The notes below the pieces were generated by a model that had not been told where the DNA came from, ran no database searches, and saw nothing but the letters and a program-made list of their open reading frames with translations. Shown here in pieces: positions 34,880-47,556 of a stretch of 64,000 nucleotides of DNA. The DNA comes from Silene latifolia. Lineage: Eukaryota > Streptophyta > Magnoliopsida > Caryophyllales > Caryophyllaceae. The position numbers were made by a program, and so were the translations under genes. Location: positions 152,312,058-152,376,057 of the forward strand of contig NC_133537.1 in NCBI RefSeq assembly GCF_048544455.1, read 5' to 3'. Positions within the stretch are counted from its first letter, which is position 1. Every line of letters begins with the position of its first letter.

Positions 34880-35427
34880 ACTCTGTTTAAGGAGTGAAGA
34901 ATTCGATCAATGACGAGTTCCTCGGGAATCTCTACCTTTTGCATTTTTAAGGTCTCAACATGCTCCATCAACTTGAGCACATGAGGACTAACCTTTTGGC
35001 CCTCCTTAATGTTGAGATCAAATAATGCGGATGCCGCCTCATATTGAATGATCCTTGGAGCTCGTGAAAACATGGTCACAAGTTTCGTATAGATCTCATG
35101 AGCGGTGCTAATCTTTATAGCACTTCTTTGGAGTTCGGCCTCCATCGCAAAGATCAACACGTATTTGATCGCGGCCGACTCCTTTTGGTAAACTTCATAG
35201 GCTTGCCTAGCGGCGGTGGTGGACCTAGCATTAGGTTCGGTGGGAGATGCCTCGGTAAGGTAACGAAGCTTGTCGTCACCCTCCGCGGTCAAGCGAAGTT
35301 GCGCGTCCCAATCGGCGAAATTTGACCCATTCTTTTCTAACTTACACCGATTTATGAAGGATCGGAGCCATGACACATTGGTGAGCGTGTTGGAACTAGT
35401 GGTTGAGGACGTGATTGGAGTTGCCAT
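34880..35427 (-). pseudogene. E4 gag, N-terminal part
   Basis: The best start is the ATG at 35427 (MATPITSSTTSSNTLTNVSW), because upstream in-frame Met codons lie in the AT-rich leader. The sequence has Copia capsid features (LEKNGSNFADWDAQLRL, IYTKLVTMFSRAPR, KVSPHVLKLMEHVETL) and ends at the E6 insertion inside ILHSLNRVKV. The continuation is at 23646. The N-terminal half is undamaged apart from the insertion. Confidence 0.88.
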
Positions 35428-37687
35428 TGCGATTGATAAAACGATTTTGACTACAAAATAGGAAGTGAAGGAAATAATTAACATCTATCGTTTTAATAAT
35501 ACTCGTAAATTTCACTACAAGTATTGCATTTATATAGTGACCTCTACCCAACTATATAAATGATTCCGAGATCCAAATTCATATTAATACAGGTACGGTG
35601 AGCTGAGTCATCCCTTATTAATATAACTTGGTGGATTAACCTCTTAATTGATTCTACTTCTAGAACTCTCGGTCGATAAAAATTACTCTAATTCTTATCT
35701 TTAGCCCGGAACACATGCGACTACGGTCACGAATACTTTCGTTGAGCTCAATCCAAATTTCGATGTAATAACATTTTATTATCCACTTACCCAACGTAAC
35801 AAGTTTAGTACCCCGGTGAGCCGAATCTACTTCCTTATGAAATTGGGATTCATGGTTTCTATTATTTGGTAAGGCTAATTCTCAATTATTAATATGCGAG
35901 AGGTCGTATCAATTTATTATCTATCACATTTTAAGTGAACTAAAGCGGTGAACTGCAATAATTATAATTGACACGGTCGATGACTCAATATGATATGCAT
36001 GTGTTGTTATGGCGATTTGGCAATGCATGTAACATATTGAAAGAAATGCAAAGCAATAATAAAAATTTCTAGTATGGCCTTCCTAAAAATAGAAAATCAA
36101 ATAATCTATTACATATTCGGAAACTAACTCTTTTGGTCCCTTGAATCTTCAAGTGGCACGCCTCCCAAGAACACCGTCTTCGTCGGATCACCTTTCCGAA
36201 TGGCACCGTCTTCAATCAATTCCATAATTACAAATAATAATAAAAATACAAAACTATCCTGTTATACATTTGTAAAATGAAAAAAAACTAGTAAAAATAA
36301 AAGTGATACGAGATCACATTAAATTACAACCGAATCAATATTCCCTTTCATTACGGGTAATATCGATTAAAACTAAGATCATACTAAGATAAATTACATA
36401 ATTCAAAATTATATAAATAAAAGACATTCAACAATTAAAATATGCAACATTATAATATGTACCTATCATGCCAAATTATGTGCCAAATCGCCCTATTTAA
36501 CTTACATCGTATATATAATCCGGTTTTATGGAAATGCGTGATAGTAACTTCTTAAAATCACAAATTAACACTTAAATCACATCTAAGCTCAAGTTAATTA
36601 TCCTAACACTCTTAGCACTCAAAAATTAGTCATCACTCAATTTTTGACAATAATCCAACTTGATTTAATTTTTATGCTCATATTTGACCTTAAAATCATC
36701 ATTTATAAATCCAAATTAAATTATAATAATTTCAAAATTTGAATTTTAAATTTTTTAACATTCTCGAATATTTCCATGACACTCATAATGTCAAAAATCA
36801 TGGTTAAAATTTTCGAATTAATTTTAAGAAAATATAGTTGCATTTTATTCGTTTTATCACATAAAACATCTAAAGTATCCAAAAATTAATCCAATAAACT
36901 TTAGAACTTTAGATCTGATTAGTGGGATATTTATGGAACCTAAAATAATTTTATCATGCCATGTAATTTATTTTAGCTATTTATGCTAAAATAGTCACTG
37001 TTTATGCCATTTTTACACTAAAAATTCATAAATCATGCTAAATGAGATCATTTGATCTCGAAATATATATACACTCTGTAAATTATGCATGTGACAACAT
37101 ATTAAAGTTTCATGGCTCAATTCAAAATTTAACTATTTTTAACCATTTTACCTCTTTTAATCCATTTTTATCTCATAAAGATCATAAATCATGCAATAAT
37201 AATCCAATTAATACGAGATTTTACACACAACTTGTAAAATATGCATGTGAGGGCATATAAAATTTTCAAGGTCATAGAATAAGTTTAACCATTTTTAGTC
37301 ATTTTAACCTCTATTTATGCCATTTTTACACTAAAAATTCATAAATCATGAAATATTAATCACATTAATATGATATTTTACATGCAATACATAAAATATT
37401 CATGTGAGGTCATACTAAAATACCACGGCCAGTAGTGAAGGTTAATTTATTTTAGTGAATAAAAGTTCATTTTACTCATAAAAATGTAATAAAATCACTA
37501 AAAATCATTAAAATGAGCAATAAATTTCCATAACTCATAAAAATGACCTTAAAACATTTTAGGACCAGAATATATAACATGCAAAAATTTACGTGGCTTT
37601 ATCTTCATAAAACTCAAATTTTTAGTTTTATATGTTAACATTTTAACTCGGAAAAACAATAACCGATTATGCATGCAACATCCTTAT
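35428..37687 (-). other. E4 long leader between PBS and gag
   Basis: About 2.26 kb of AT-rich sequence without recognised coding. It includes a three-copy tandem repeat of about 156 bp near the PBS end (37000-37430). Such a leader is long for a Copia element. I see no tRNA or structured RNA that I can support. Confidence 0.6.
37000..37430. repeat. Tandem repeat, period about 156 bp, in the E4 leader
   Basis: The phrase CATAAATCATG recurs at 37028, 37183 and 37340 (steps 155 and 157). Each is followed at similar distance by AAATATGCATGTGAG-like and TTTAACCATTTT-like words. Copies are diverged. Confidence 0.6.
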
Positions 37688-37699
37688 GCTCTGATGCCA
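37688..37699 (-). other. E4 primer-binding site (tRNA-Met type)
   Basis: On the element strand TGGCATCAGAGC follows the 5' LTR after two bases. It differs by one base from the usual TGGTATCAGAGC. Confidence 0.85.
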
Positions 37700-37701
37700 C
37701 T

Positions 37702-39020
37702 TGTTAGGTTCATATACCTATTATTAGACTCCTCTAATAGTGAACTAATTAACTTTTTAATTATTTGTTCTTTAGATCTAGTGCATGCATAACAAAATAA
37801 AAGGTTTATGAGGAAAAACAATGTTCCTTACATTGTTGGTTGGTTCGAAATATAGGGCACAAGTAAGGTCATCTTCCTTCACTTATTCTTGAGCTTAATG
37901 TGTTGGATGATCCTCCAAAGACTCTAAGTATCGAAGTCACTCCTCAGATTGCACCCAAGACTTACCCTTAAACTAGTATACTAATTAACTAGATTATTAT
38001 ACTAGTACCTTTTAAATGATTCTAATATTATTACTATTACTACACTAGTAATCTTTATTTGATATTAGAATGGATGAACAAATGCTTGTGAATCTAAAAA
38101 CCTTGTTTTAGAGAGATGGAGAGAATATGAGAGTTTTGCATGTGTGAGATGTGAATGAATGAGTGTGTTGTAAAATGAGAACAAAAGTTCTCATAAAAGG
38201 GGACGTGAGGCCGGGTAGGGTATGTCCAAAAGGGCATCTTACTTTCCTCTTTTCGTGTTCACAAGAATTGGATGTGTAAGATGTGTAAGAATAGGTCTAA
38301 GGCTAGTTGTAGGTGGCCATCATCATACCATTTTATCAAATAAAATAAAAACAACCAGAACCCACTAACACACCCTCTATTTCAGTCCAACCTCAATAAA
38401 ATGGACCACCATTTTATTTTGTCAATTTGTCATTTATTACACAATATGGCACATGTAGTATGTTACATGTTATTAATTAATTTAATGCATATTTATCACA
38501 TAAATATCATTTTACTAATTAATTAAATTACATACAACAAATTGACTAGTGATACTTGATCTCATAAATAAAATGGGTCATTTAATTATAATTCACAACA
38601 TCTTGTAATTATAATCAACCATTCATTCTTATCTCAATTGTTTCTCAAACAATAAACAATTTTAGTAATTAAAGCATTTTTATTACTAAAATAAATCTTA
38701 TTTAATCCCATTACAATAAGATATCAATATTCTCTCTCACAAATGAATTGTTCAATTTTAAGGAATTGATCACCTTGTATCGTCATACAATTAATCAATT
38801 TATCTATTAAGGGAATTTGTCCTTTAGGTGTGACCTTATGGGATCAACTGACCACCACCGTACACGACAGTAATGTCAAACTCTAGTCAACCAATCATTA
38901 CCGATTAATGACGATCAATTGATTATATAATAAATCATCCCTCACGTATTCTTAAAATGAGATTTAATTATGATATTAAATCATGTGATCGCACTATTGT
39001 TGAGTACACATTTTCCAACA
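37702..39020 (-). repeat. E4 5' LTR (1,319 bp)
   Basis: Starts TGTTAGGTTCATATACC and ends TTTTCCAACA, flanked on the right by CTTAT. It preserves the empty Helitron site (AATCAATTTATC near 38795). Confidence 0.93.
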
Positions 39021-39025
39021 CTTAT
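39021..39025. repeat. CTTAT target site, copy 2 (shared by E4 and E7)
   Basis: A single CTTAT separates the last base of the E4 LTR from the first base of the E7 LTR. It serves as right TSD of E4 and left TSD of E7. Confidence 0.92.
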
Positions 39026-40416
39026 TGTGACACCCCCATACTCCAAGTGCCTTACCAGGACCACCTAAGGTATGAGAACGTCACAATCTCGGTTTCCCGA
39101 GGCAATGATAATCAAAAGACAATAAGGAAACATACTTAAATAGTAACAAAGTTTAAAGTGATTACATGCCAACTCCAAAACTGTTTAAATGAAATACAAA
39201 GTTCTCAAAACTGTCTACTATCAAAACTATAAAAGTGTCTGACACAGCGGAAGACTTCTAAACTGCAATGTGGTGACTCATTTTAGCTATCCCATACGCA
39301 TCGTCTCATACCTGCTCAATAACTGCTCACCACCCCCGAATGGATCACCACAGTTTTTAAAACATTTAAACGGGGTCAGTGTTGATTACATAAAAACAAA
39401 TGCCACAAAAAAACAACGTCGCAAACAGCTCAAGCAGTCACACAAACCCCAGTCTCCATCTCTAAACTCCACACAACTGACGACACACTAAAGTGTGTAG
39501 TCCTGCCAGAGTATCCATCGCAACAAGTACTCCACGCCGCCAGTGGGGGACCGCAGCCGTACCCACCAAATCCCCGCTCATCTCCATCGAGCGATAAACC
39601 CACGTTCATTAATGTTCACATCCCCTCTGTGACGGGTTCCACAGACGGCGAATCAAGGGCGTGAAGCCACTCCTGCAAGTGACTCCACTCAGCCAGGGAC
39701 GCGCCCCGAAGATCACAGACAGTTATACAATCAATCAACAGTATACTATCAACAACACCAAAACTAATCCAACAGTACAATTACTCAACAGTTATAACAA
39801 CAATTACCAACAACTTATGTAGCCAATACTGAGTAGGGAAACCCTACCTGGAAAGCAAACACCACAGACGAATCCTCCTCCTATCATACATACATACAAT
39901 CACAACCATATTCACATAAATCACCCAAAACCCCCAAATCACCCAATTAGGGTTTAACCAACTTTTACAAAACATTATAACATTTATATGAAAAACTTAC
40001 CCTCGACACAAGGATCACAACGGCGTAAAGAACAAGATGATCCAACGAACGTAGCCTTGGGGATTTGCTAATGATGCGATGAGATGAACTTACGTAACTC
40101 CTTTCTTCTCAATTAGGTTTTTAGAATAGTTAAAAAGGTTTTAGAAAAGTGATGGTATCATTATATATTAATCTTGCATCATTAACAAAACCCGTCAAAA
40201 CTCGGCCCGTAAACTCACTTACTCGATCGAGTAAGTCACTTACTCAATCGAGTAAGTCACTTACTCGATCGAGTGACCCTTACTCGATCGAGCGCCAAGC
40301 TTACTCGATCGAGTAACCTACAGGCAGACTACTGTTTTGCGTAAAAAGCTACTTACTCGACAGAGTAAGTCCCGCTCGATAGAGTACCCTAAGACACATA
40401 AAACCGTAGTATTACA
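39026..40416 (-). repeat. E7 3' LTR (1,391 bp)
   Basis: Plus-strand ends TGTGACACCCCC...GTAGTATTACA. It carries seven dyad cores at 40223-40383 and a TATA-like CATTATATATT at 40159-40169. It differs from its partner by substitutions, by one extra 21-bp dyad unit here, and by a 26-bp segment near 59790 absent here. Confidence 0.93.
40223..40383 (-). promoter_or_regulatory. E7 3' LTR TCGATCGA array
   Basis: Cores start at 40223, 40244 (TCAATCGA), 40265, 40284, 40305, 40357 (TCGACAGA) and 40376 (TCGATAGA), giving steps of 21, 21, 19, 21, 52 and 19. On the element strand the array begins about 33 bp inside the LTR and ends about 55 bp before the TATA-like word. Confidence 0.65.
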
Positions 40417-40432
40417 GTCTTCCCTCCATAAA
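40417..40432 (-). other. E7 polypurine tract
   Basis: On the element strand TATGGAGGGAAGAC lies directly before TGTAATACTACGG, the 3' LTR start. It matches the E1 PPT in its last six bases. Confidence 0.8.
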
Positions 40433-40643
40433 AAGAACTTCGTCTCCGAATTTCAAACCACAACCAAAAACAAAACACACTACATCACCCCGACATAACA
40501 ACATCATCAAAACTCAAAAACTCCCAAAACAAAACTCAACCCGACTCAAGACAACTACTAACTATACTAAAACCAACATAAAACATGCAAAAACTTGCAA
40601 AAACTCTATGCGACCATCTCCTACCCCCCTAAAAGAAACAAGG

Positions 40644-42057
40644 TTACGTCCCCGTAACCACACATACCTGATCAAAAAGAGACGGATATCGCTCCCTCAT
40701 AGCCTCTTCCGCCTCCCAAGTGGCCTCCTCAACCTCATGGTTAGACCAAAGAACCTCAAGCAACACTGTCTCATCGTGTCTGGTTTTCCTAACCTTGTGA
40801 TCAAGAATCTGTTTGGGCACCTCAAGATAAGATAAGGACTCATCCAGCTCGATGTTCTCTACCTCTAACACATGTGATGGATCACTAACATACTTCCGCA
40901 GCTTAGATATATGAAGCACATTATGCACTCTATCCAAAGCAGCTTGTAAACCTAACCGATATGCAACCTCACCCACACGACCCAAAATCTCATACGGTCC
41001 TATAAACTTCTGACTGAGCTTCCCTTTCTTCCCAAATCTCATGACCCCACGCATAGGAGACACTTTCAAAAGAACCTTGTCCCCAACCTGAAACTCTATG
41101 TCACAACGATGTAGGTCTGCATAACTCTTTTGACGATCCTGGGCCGCTCTCATCTTCTGTCTAATCATCTTAACCTGTTCAACCATCTCCTGTACCATCT
41201 CTGTCCCCAAAACAACTTCCTCAGCGCTATCATCCCAACAGATCGGACTCCTAGATCTCCTCCCATATAAAGCCTCAAACGGTGCCATGCCTATACTAGT
41301 GTGATAACTGTTATTATAAGAAAACTCAATCAAATCTAACCTCTGTTCCCAGCTACCACCAAAATCCATAACACAAGCTCGCAACATGTCCTCTAAAGTC
41401 TTGATGGTCCTCTCTGTCTGGCCATCTGCCGCAGGATGGAATGTTGTACTCATCTTCAAAGTAGTTCCCATCATTTCCTGTAACTATTTCCAAAATCGTG
41501 ATATGAACCTCGCATCTCTATCGGACACTATATCTTTAGGCACCCCATGCAACTGAACCACGTGCTTCCTATAAGACAAAGCTAACTGTATCTTGGTCCA
41601 ATTATCTTTCATCGGCACAAAGTGAGCTGACTTAGTCAATTGGTCAACTATAACCCATATCATGTTATTACCCTGCTGACTCCTCGGCAAACCCACTATA
41701 AAATCCATAGAAATGGACTCTCACTTCCACTCAGGTACCTCAAGAGACTGAATCTTACCTTATGGTCGTCGTTGCTCCCCTTTAACTCTATGACATGTCA
41801 AACAACGAGCCACAAACTCTGCTATTTCTTTCTCCATCCCAGGCCACCAGAAAGTCTGCTTCAAATCCTTATATAACTTGTCACCACCTGGATGTATCGA
41901 ATATGGTGTGCAATGAGCCTCTGTCATGATTATCTTTTTCAACTCCTCATCACTAGGAACACACCATCTCCCACCGAATCTCACACTACCATCTATATGA
42001 ATAGAGAATCTAGACAGTGTCCCTTTCTCTACTCCAGCTCTCCACTCCTGAATCTTG
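40644..42057 (-). pseudogene. E7 integrase with chromodomain-like C-terminus
   Basis: The zinc-binding part (H-PGGDKLYKDLKQTFWWPG ... C-LT-C) is at about 41770-41930. The catalytic core has MDFIVGLP, SDRDARFISRFWK and the Glu in ADGQTERT, then GPYEILGRVGEVAYRL. The C-terminal block YLEVPKQILDHKVRK ... EATWEAEEAM matches a Tekay-type chromodomain, which in chromoviruses may guide insertion to chromatin. Stops in frame are TAA at 41760, TGA at 41721 and TAG at 41484. The first two are where Gln and Trp are expected. The final stop at 40644 is natural. Confidence 0.87.
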
Positions 42058-42062
42058 GGATC
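42058..42062. repeat. E8 target-site duplication, left (GGATC)
   Basis: GGATC directly precedes the E8 LTR and is matched at 54875-54879. Confidence 0.93.
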
Positions 42063-43801
42063 TGGTCGGTCCGCTTTGAGCTTAGATTTCGGTTACTTGT
42101 CGTTAGGAGCACCTAGACCAAAACAATATTTATAACTTCACAAACAACTCTACTATTAGTAAAGAGGCAAGTAAAGGTCGGATCCCAAGGGACGGGTATT
42201 GATGTAGGATTTTCGATTGCAAGTAGTGGTGTCTAGGGGTGTCACGATTTGGGTTGAGATGAGAAGATCACTAAACTAAATAACAATAAAAGTAAACAAG
42301 CGAGATGACTAAAATGAGATGTAAACAATTGATTAAAGCACTAGGGTGTCATGGGTTCATAGGGGATTCATGGGAATTGATCATACAAACATGTTCTCAA
42401 ATTATAAGCAAGCAATTATTGTTGTGATAGGATCGAGTTGGTTTATATCTTACAATCCTAGGAAGGTTTGGGTCCCGGAGCCGAATCGATTAGATTGTAC
42501 AACATCTACAAGTCGACTTAATCCTCCCCACTCAACTATATGCATGGTCTAATGAGACTCGAGTTGGTTTATGTCTTACAAGTCTCATTGAAAAGGTAGG
42601 TGATGGGTAAAAAATGCAAGGATTCATAGGCTCACATTTCATCAAACATAACATGTGCATAAGTTGAGATCACAACAAGCAAGCAAATAGATTATGAAAA
42701 CATATTAAATTAAGCATGAATCATCCCCCATGTTGGTTTCCCCTAATTACCCATTAACCCTAGTTTAGAAAACTACTCACTCATTATCAAGTTTAACATG
42801 TTAACAAGGTTGTCAATCATATTAACAAAGCAAAACATGATGAATAAATGAAGATGATTAACAATAATTAAAAAGGGATTAAGAGAGTTATACCTAATGA
42901 TGATTCCAAAATAATAATGCAAAGAATAAAAGAAGTACTTGATGATTGATGGAAGGTTGTCAATCTCCCAATAAACCCAAATAATCTTCAATTACCCAAA
43001 AATAAAGGATGAACAAAAGAGAAATTAAGGAAATGAGATTTGTATTAATATTTGATTAGAAGTTGATTGCAAGATTAAGAGAGATTAGAATAATATAAAC
43101 TACACTAAAGATTGATGAGAAGAACATGATAATCTAATTAGACTAATGGGGTATTTATAGTGGGGATTAGGTGCACAAATTAGGGTTACTAAGGGCTTAA
43201 ATGACGATTAAGTCCTTGAGGAATCGCTCCTCTCAAGAAAAGATGCGGGTCCTTTTAGCTAGTCTTCTAAAAATATGTGCATCTTCAATGGAAGGAAGAA
43301 GAGGACGTGTCCCTCTGGAGTAGAATCCGAGCGTCCAAGGGTCGGGACGGGCGGATTAGGGAGCTGCTGGACGAGCGGCTGGGTGGCTTGGACGAGCGTC
43401 CTGGGAAGCTGCTGGACGGGCGTCCTGATGGTATGGACGAGCGTCCTGGGACTCAGCTTCCTTTTCTTCTTTTCTTCTTTTCTTCTTTTCTTCTTCCAAC
43501 AATCCTCCGGGATTTTGTCGAGGATGCAAGGATCTTCTTCATCATTGCCCATCTACTTCATTATGTACGAAGGCCTTCTAGTCTTGTCTTCTCTTTGATG
43601 CTTGGTCATTAGATTCGATCAATTTAGCTCTATTTTGCCATGAAAATGCAAGGTTTGCACTCCTCTCCTACCAAGGAAACAAAACCTCAAAGAATATGCA
43701 AAACAAAGGGCTAAAGATAGTAAATGAACCAAATATGCACTAAAAAGCATAGGAACGAGGCTAATTCGGGGACTAAATATGCTCAAATATTGATCACATG
43801 A
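42063..43801 (-). repeat. E8 3' LTR (1,739 bp)
   Basis: Collinear with the 5' LTR, with a few substitutions. The outer end is TGGTCGG, where the partner has TGTCGG, and the inner end is CACATGA, where the partner has CACATCA. It contains the GACGAGCG array and a TATAAATA word on the element strand (43152-43159). Confidence 0.92.
43327..43443 (-). promoter_or_regulatory. E8 3' LTR GACGAGCG array
   Basis: GACGRGCG sites start at 43346, 43370, 43391, 43415 and 43436, with alternating steps of 24, 21, 24 and 21. A reverse copy (CCGAGCGTC) precedes them at 43328. The 5' LTR has the same array at 54427, 54451, 54472 (mutated), 54496 and 54517. A TATAAATA lies about 190 bp downstream on the element strand. 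Confidence 0.6.
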
Positions 43802-44967
43802 AATATCCCCAAACCAAACCTTTGCTCGTCCCGAGTAAAGAGGTGACAAAACTAGGACCCTTATTTAAACTATCCTATTAATATAGCCGATATGAGACAA
43901 TTAGTGGGTCTCACTCTGCCCCTTCAACTCACAACAAGACAACCATGAGGTAGGATGCCTTCTTGCAAGGCAAGGTGGGTCTTGCCAAAATGGCGACATA
44001 TCCAAACATTAAAGCGCACAAAATCAAGTAATGGATGCATCTACAAAAGAATAGCCACTTTCCTCATCTAAGTGGCGGAAATTATCTAAAGGGGAAGCAA
44101 TTCAAGGGTACACACTCCTTCATAGATATGGTTTCTTCAAACTACTAAGCCTAGAAGGATACCAATAAATCACCTCCAAGTTGTGTCAAGCTAGGGTACC
44201 TTTGTCCTCAATCGTTAAATACTTTTGTCAAGAGTAGACTCCCTATGGTGTTAGAAACACTGGAGGATCGCGGAATTCCCCTTCTTGCCTAGACAAGAAG
44301 AAGGGTCGTCCCCTCTCTACCATGCACAAAAATGGATACGATGGATAAAGGGATCAATAGTAATTGAGTTTCATTTGGGAGTTTGCTTTTTGTTGTTGTT
44401 TTATCCCCCAGTTTCTTGTGGCATTTGACATTTTGAGAATATTTTCTTTTTGCCATTTCTTTTGATGTTTGGCATTTCCAACACTTGACAACTTTTCAAC
44501 TTTTTGTATTTTCTTTTGAACATTTTCAAAGTCACCCCAATTAGTAACGAGGGTGCCTTATATTTGAAGCATAGGAGTTTTTATTTTTGTTACTCCTGTT
44601 TTCTTTTGATGCAATTTGCAAACTTTTTTTTTTACCTTTAATTTCATTTCTTGAACTCAAATTTGAATACTTTTTGTGCACATTCCCTTTGATGACAAAA
44701 TGTATGGTAGAACATGGATGAATGATGGTTGCATGGTTTCAAGGGTCACCTTGGAATAAACGGTAACCAAGGAGTTATCACACCACAAGGTACTCTTGAC
44801 TAGGCCTTAATCCATGGGTCAAAGGATACTAGCATGACACATCCTAGGGTGTTTTACAAGTATTCTAACAAGCAAAGTCTTAAGAAGAAAAAGCGTCTAC
44901 TAGGGCCTATATACACTTGTCAAGCTTTCCAAATAGACGGTTTCACAAAATTTTTCCTAAATGCAAC
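43802..44967 (-). other. E8 3' untranslated region, LTR-proximal part
   Basis: Starts with the PPT (GGTTTGGGGATA on the element strand) and is otherwise noncoding with T-rich stretches at 44380-44700. No gene is seen. Confidence 0.6.
44963..44967. repeat. E9 target-site duplication, left (GCAAC)
   Basis: GCAAC precedes the solo LTR and recurs at 46749-46753 directly after it. Confidence 0.9.
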
Positions 44968-46748
44968 TGGTCGGAATCTCTTGAGAGGTTTAGTTTTCGG
45001 TACTTGTCGTTAGGAGCACCTAGACCAAAACAATATTTATAACTTCACAAACAACTCTACTATTAGTAAAGAGGCAAGTAAAGGTCGGATCCCAAGGGAT
45101 GGGTATTGAAGTAAGATTTTCAATTGTAAGTAGCGGTGTCTAGGGGTGTCACAATTTGGGGTTAGAATAGAAGATCACTAAACTAAATAGCAATGAAATT
45201 AAACAAGCAAGATGATTAAAAAGGGGTGTAAACAATTGATAAAAGGCACTAGGGTGTCATGGGGTCATAGGGGATTCATGGGAATTGATCATACAAACAT
45301 ATTCTCAAATTATAAGCAAGCAATTATTGTTGTGATGAATCGAGTTGGTTTCTATCTTACAATCCTAGGAAAGTTTGGGTCCCGGAGCCGAATCGATTAG
45401 ATTGTACAACACCTACAAGTCGACTTAATCTTCCCTAATCAACTATATGCATGGTCTAATGAGACTCGAGTTGGTTTATGTCTTACAAGTCTCATTGAAA
45501 AGATAAGTGATGGGTAAAAAATGCAAGGATTCATAGGCTCGCATTTCATCAAACATAACATGTGCATAAGTTGAGATCACAACAAGCAAGCAAATAAACT
45601 ATGAAAACATATTAAATTAAGCATGAATCATCCCCCATGTTGGTTTCCCCTAATTACCCATTAACCCTAGTTAAGGAAACTACTCACTCATTATCATGTT
45701 GAACATGCTAGCAAGGTTGTCAATCATACCAACAAAGTAAAACATGATGAATAAATGAAGATGATTAACAATAATTAAAAAGGGATTAAGAGAATTATAC
45801 CTACTAATGATTCCAATAATAAAGCAAAGAATAATAGAAGTACTTCATGATGGATTGGAAGGTTGTCAATCTCCCAATAATAACGCAAATAATCTTCAAT
45901 TACCCAAAATGAAAGATGAACAAAAGAGAGATTAAGGAAATGAGATTTGTATTAAGACTTGATTAAAAGTTGATTACAAGATTAAAGAGAGATTAGAATG
46001 ATATAAACTACACTAAAGATTGATAAGAAGAACATGGTTATTTAATTAGACTAATGGGGTATTTATATTGGGGATTAGGTACACAAATTAGGGTTTACTA
46101 AGGGCTTAAATGACGATTAAGTCCTTGAGGAATCGCTCCTCTCAGAAAAATATCCGAGTCTCCTTTTTGCCGGTCTTTTTGAGATATGCGCATCCTTCAT
46201 AGAACAAGGAGAAAATCGAAAGTTGTTGTAACACAATCCGAGTGTCCAAGGCACGGGACAAGCGGATTGTGGCCTTGTTGGACGAGCGGATTCATTGGCT
46301 GGTCGGGTGGATTGTGGCGTTTTTGGACGGCCGTCCCTCTGGCAAAGACGCTCGGATTCCTGGTCTTGGACGGGCGTCCCGAGGGCAATCCGCTCGGATT
46401 CTGAGTCAGCTTCTTCCTTTCTTCTTTTCTTCCTCCTTCTTCCAACAATCCTCGGGGATCTTGTCGGAGATGCAAGGATCTTTTCTCATCATGGCCCAAC
46501 TACTACAATATGTACAAAGGCCTTCTAGTCGTGTCTTCTCTTTGATGCTTGGTCATTGAATTCAATCAATTTAGCTCTATTTTGCCTTGAAAATGTAAGG
46601 TTTGCACTCCTTTCCTACCAAGGGGACAAAACCTCAAAGAATATGCAAAACAAAGGACTAAAGACAATAAATGACCTAAATATGCACTAAAAAGCATGGG
46701 AATAAGGCTAATTCGGGGACTAAATATGCTCAAATAATGGTCACATCA
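44968..46748 (-). mobile_element. E9: solo LTR of the E8 family
   Basis: This 1,781-bp segment is collinear with the E8 LTRs from TGGTCGG to CACATCA, but more diverged from both than they are from each other. It is flanked by GCAAC on both sides, and no internal sequence is attached. That is the signature of a separate insertion followed by LTR-LTR recombination. Its GACGAGCG array (about 46220-46400) is the most diverged of the three. It has TATAAATA-like sequence at 46060-46067. Confidence 0.92.
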
Positions 46749-47556
46749 GCAACTATATGCCATGATGCAACTAACATATATACATCCCAATGCATATGCT
46801 TCTACCAACTAATATGTCAAATAATCTAAATGCAATCCTAATTTCACATTGTTTTTACCGCATCAATCAAAATAAAGCCACATAGTCATTTACATAAAGA
46901 GGAAAAAGGAGATTGGAAAGATCATACCATGCGGTCTTCAATATCCTCATGTCTCGGATGTGGCGTAGTCAATCAATGTGAACAAGGATGAACAAACACA
47001 ATATATACAAATCTATACTAAAAAGGAATGAACATGTTTTTGATTTTTTTTAATTTTTTTGGATTTTTCGAAATTTTTGATTTTTTTGGATTTTGAATAA
47101 AAATCAAGTTAGAATTTCCCATCCCCATACTAGTATGGGCATTGTCCTCAATGGCCAATACGATAGGAAATTATGCAATGAGTATGCATGATTTCTAAAC
47201 TAAATGCAAGCTATACTAAGCTACACTACATGATGCATGTGTTTTTGTTATGGCGGAGAGCATAATTTAGATTAGCTCCCGATGCATATGCATGGACTTC
47301 CCCAAACCAAAATAGACATTATTTCTAACGTCATGAATTTCGGGGGAGTTTATGCACATGCAATACATGAAACAAAAGATTGTCATTTTGGATTTTACAA
47401 ATTGGGAACAAAGATAAAGAACACCTTAATGAAGCCAAGGTGTTAGTCCTCCAATGTTGCTAGGACTCCACAAAGTAAATGATCAAGATAAAATAAAAAT
47501 AAGAGAAGTTACAAACCATAAAGGAGGTGTAAGAATGTAGGAGCCTCCAAAGTTTG
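46749..47556 (-). other. E8 3' untranslated region, ORF-proximal part
   Basis: Noncoding, with an AT-rich run at about 47036-47100. No gene is seen on the element strand. Confidence 0.55.

Larger units (their letters stand above)
16983..39020 (-). mobile_element. E4: Copia retrotransposon with nested Helitron and Athila-type element
   Basis: LTRs at 16983-20148 and 37702-39020, TSD CTTAT on both sides, a Met-type PBS at 37688-37699 and a PPT next to 20149 define a minus-strand Copia element. Without the nested E5 (1,855 bp) and E6 (11,223 bp plus a 5-bp TSD) it would be about 8.96 kb. Gag is split by E6 and pol is decayed. The LTR pair differs by scattered substitutions and small indels, so it is moderately old. 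Confidence 0.92.

Noticed and set aside
43275..43612. Overlapping 107-111-aa ORFs over the E8 LTR array (also in E9 and the other LTR)
   Set aside because: They arise because the GACGAGCG array and a CTT-rich tract lack stops. They are low-complexity and not conserved as one frame.
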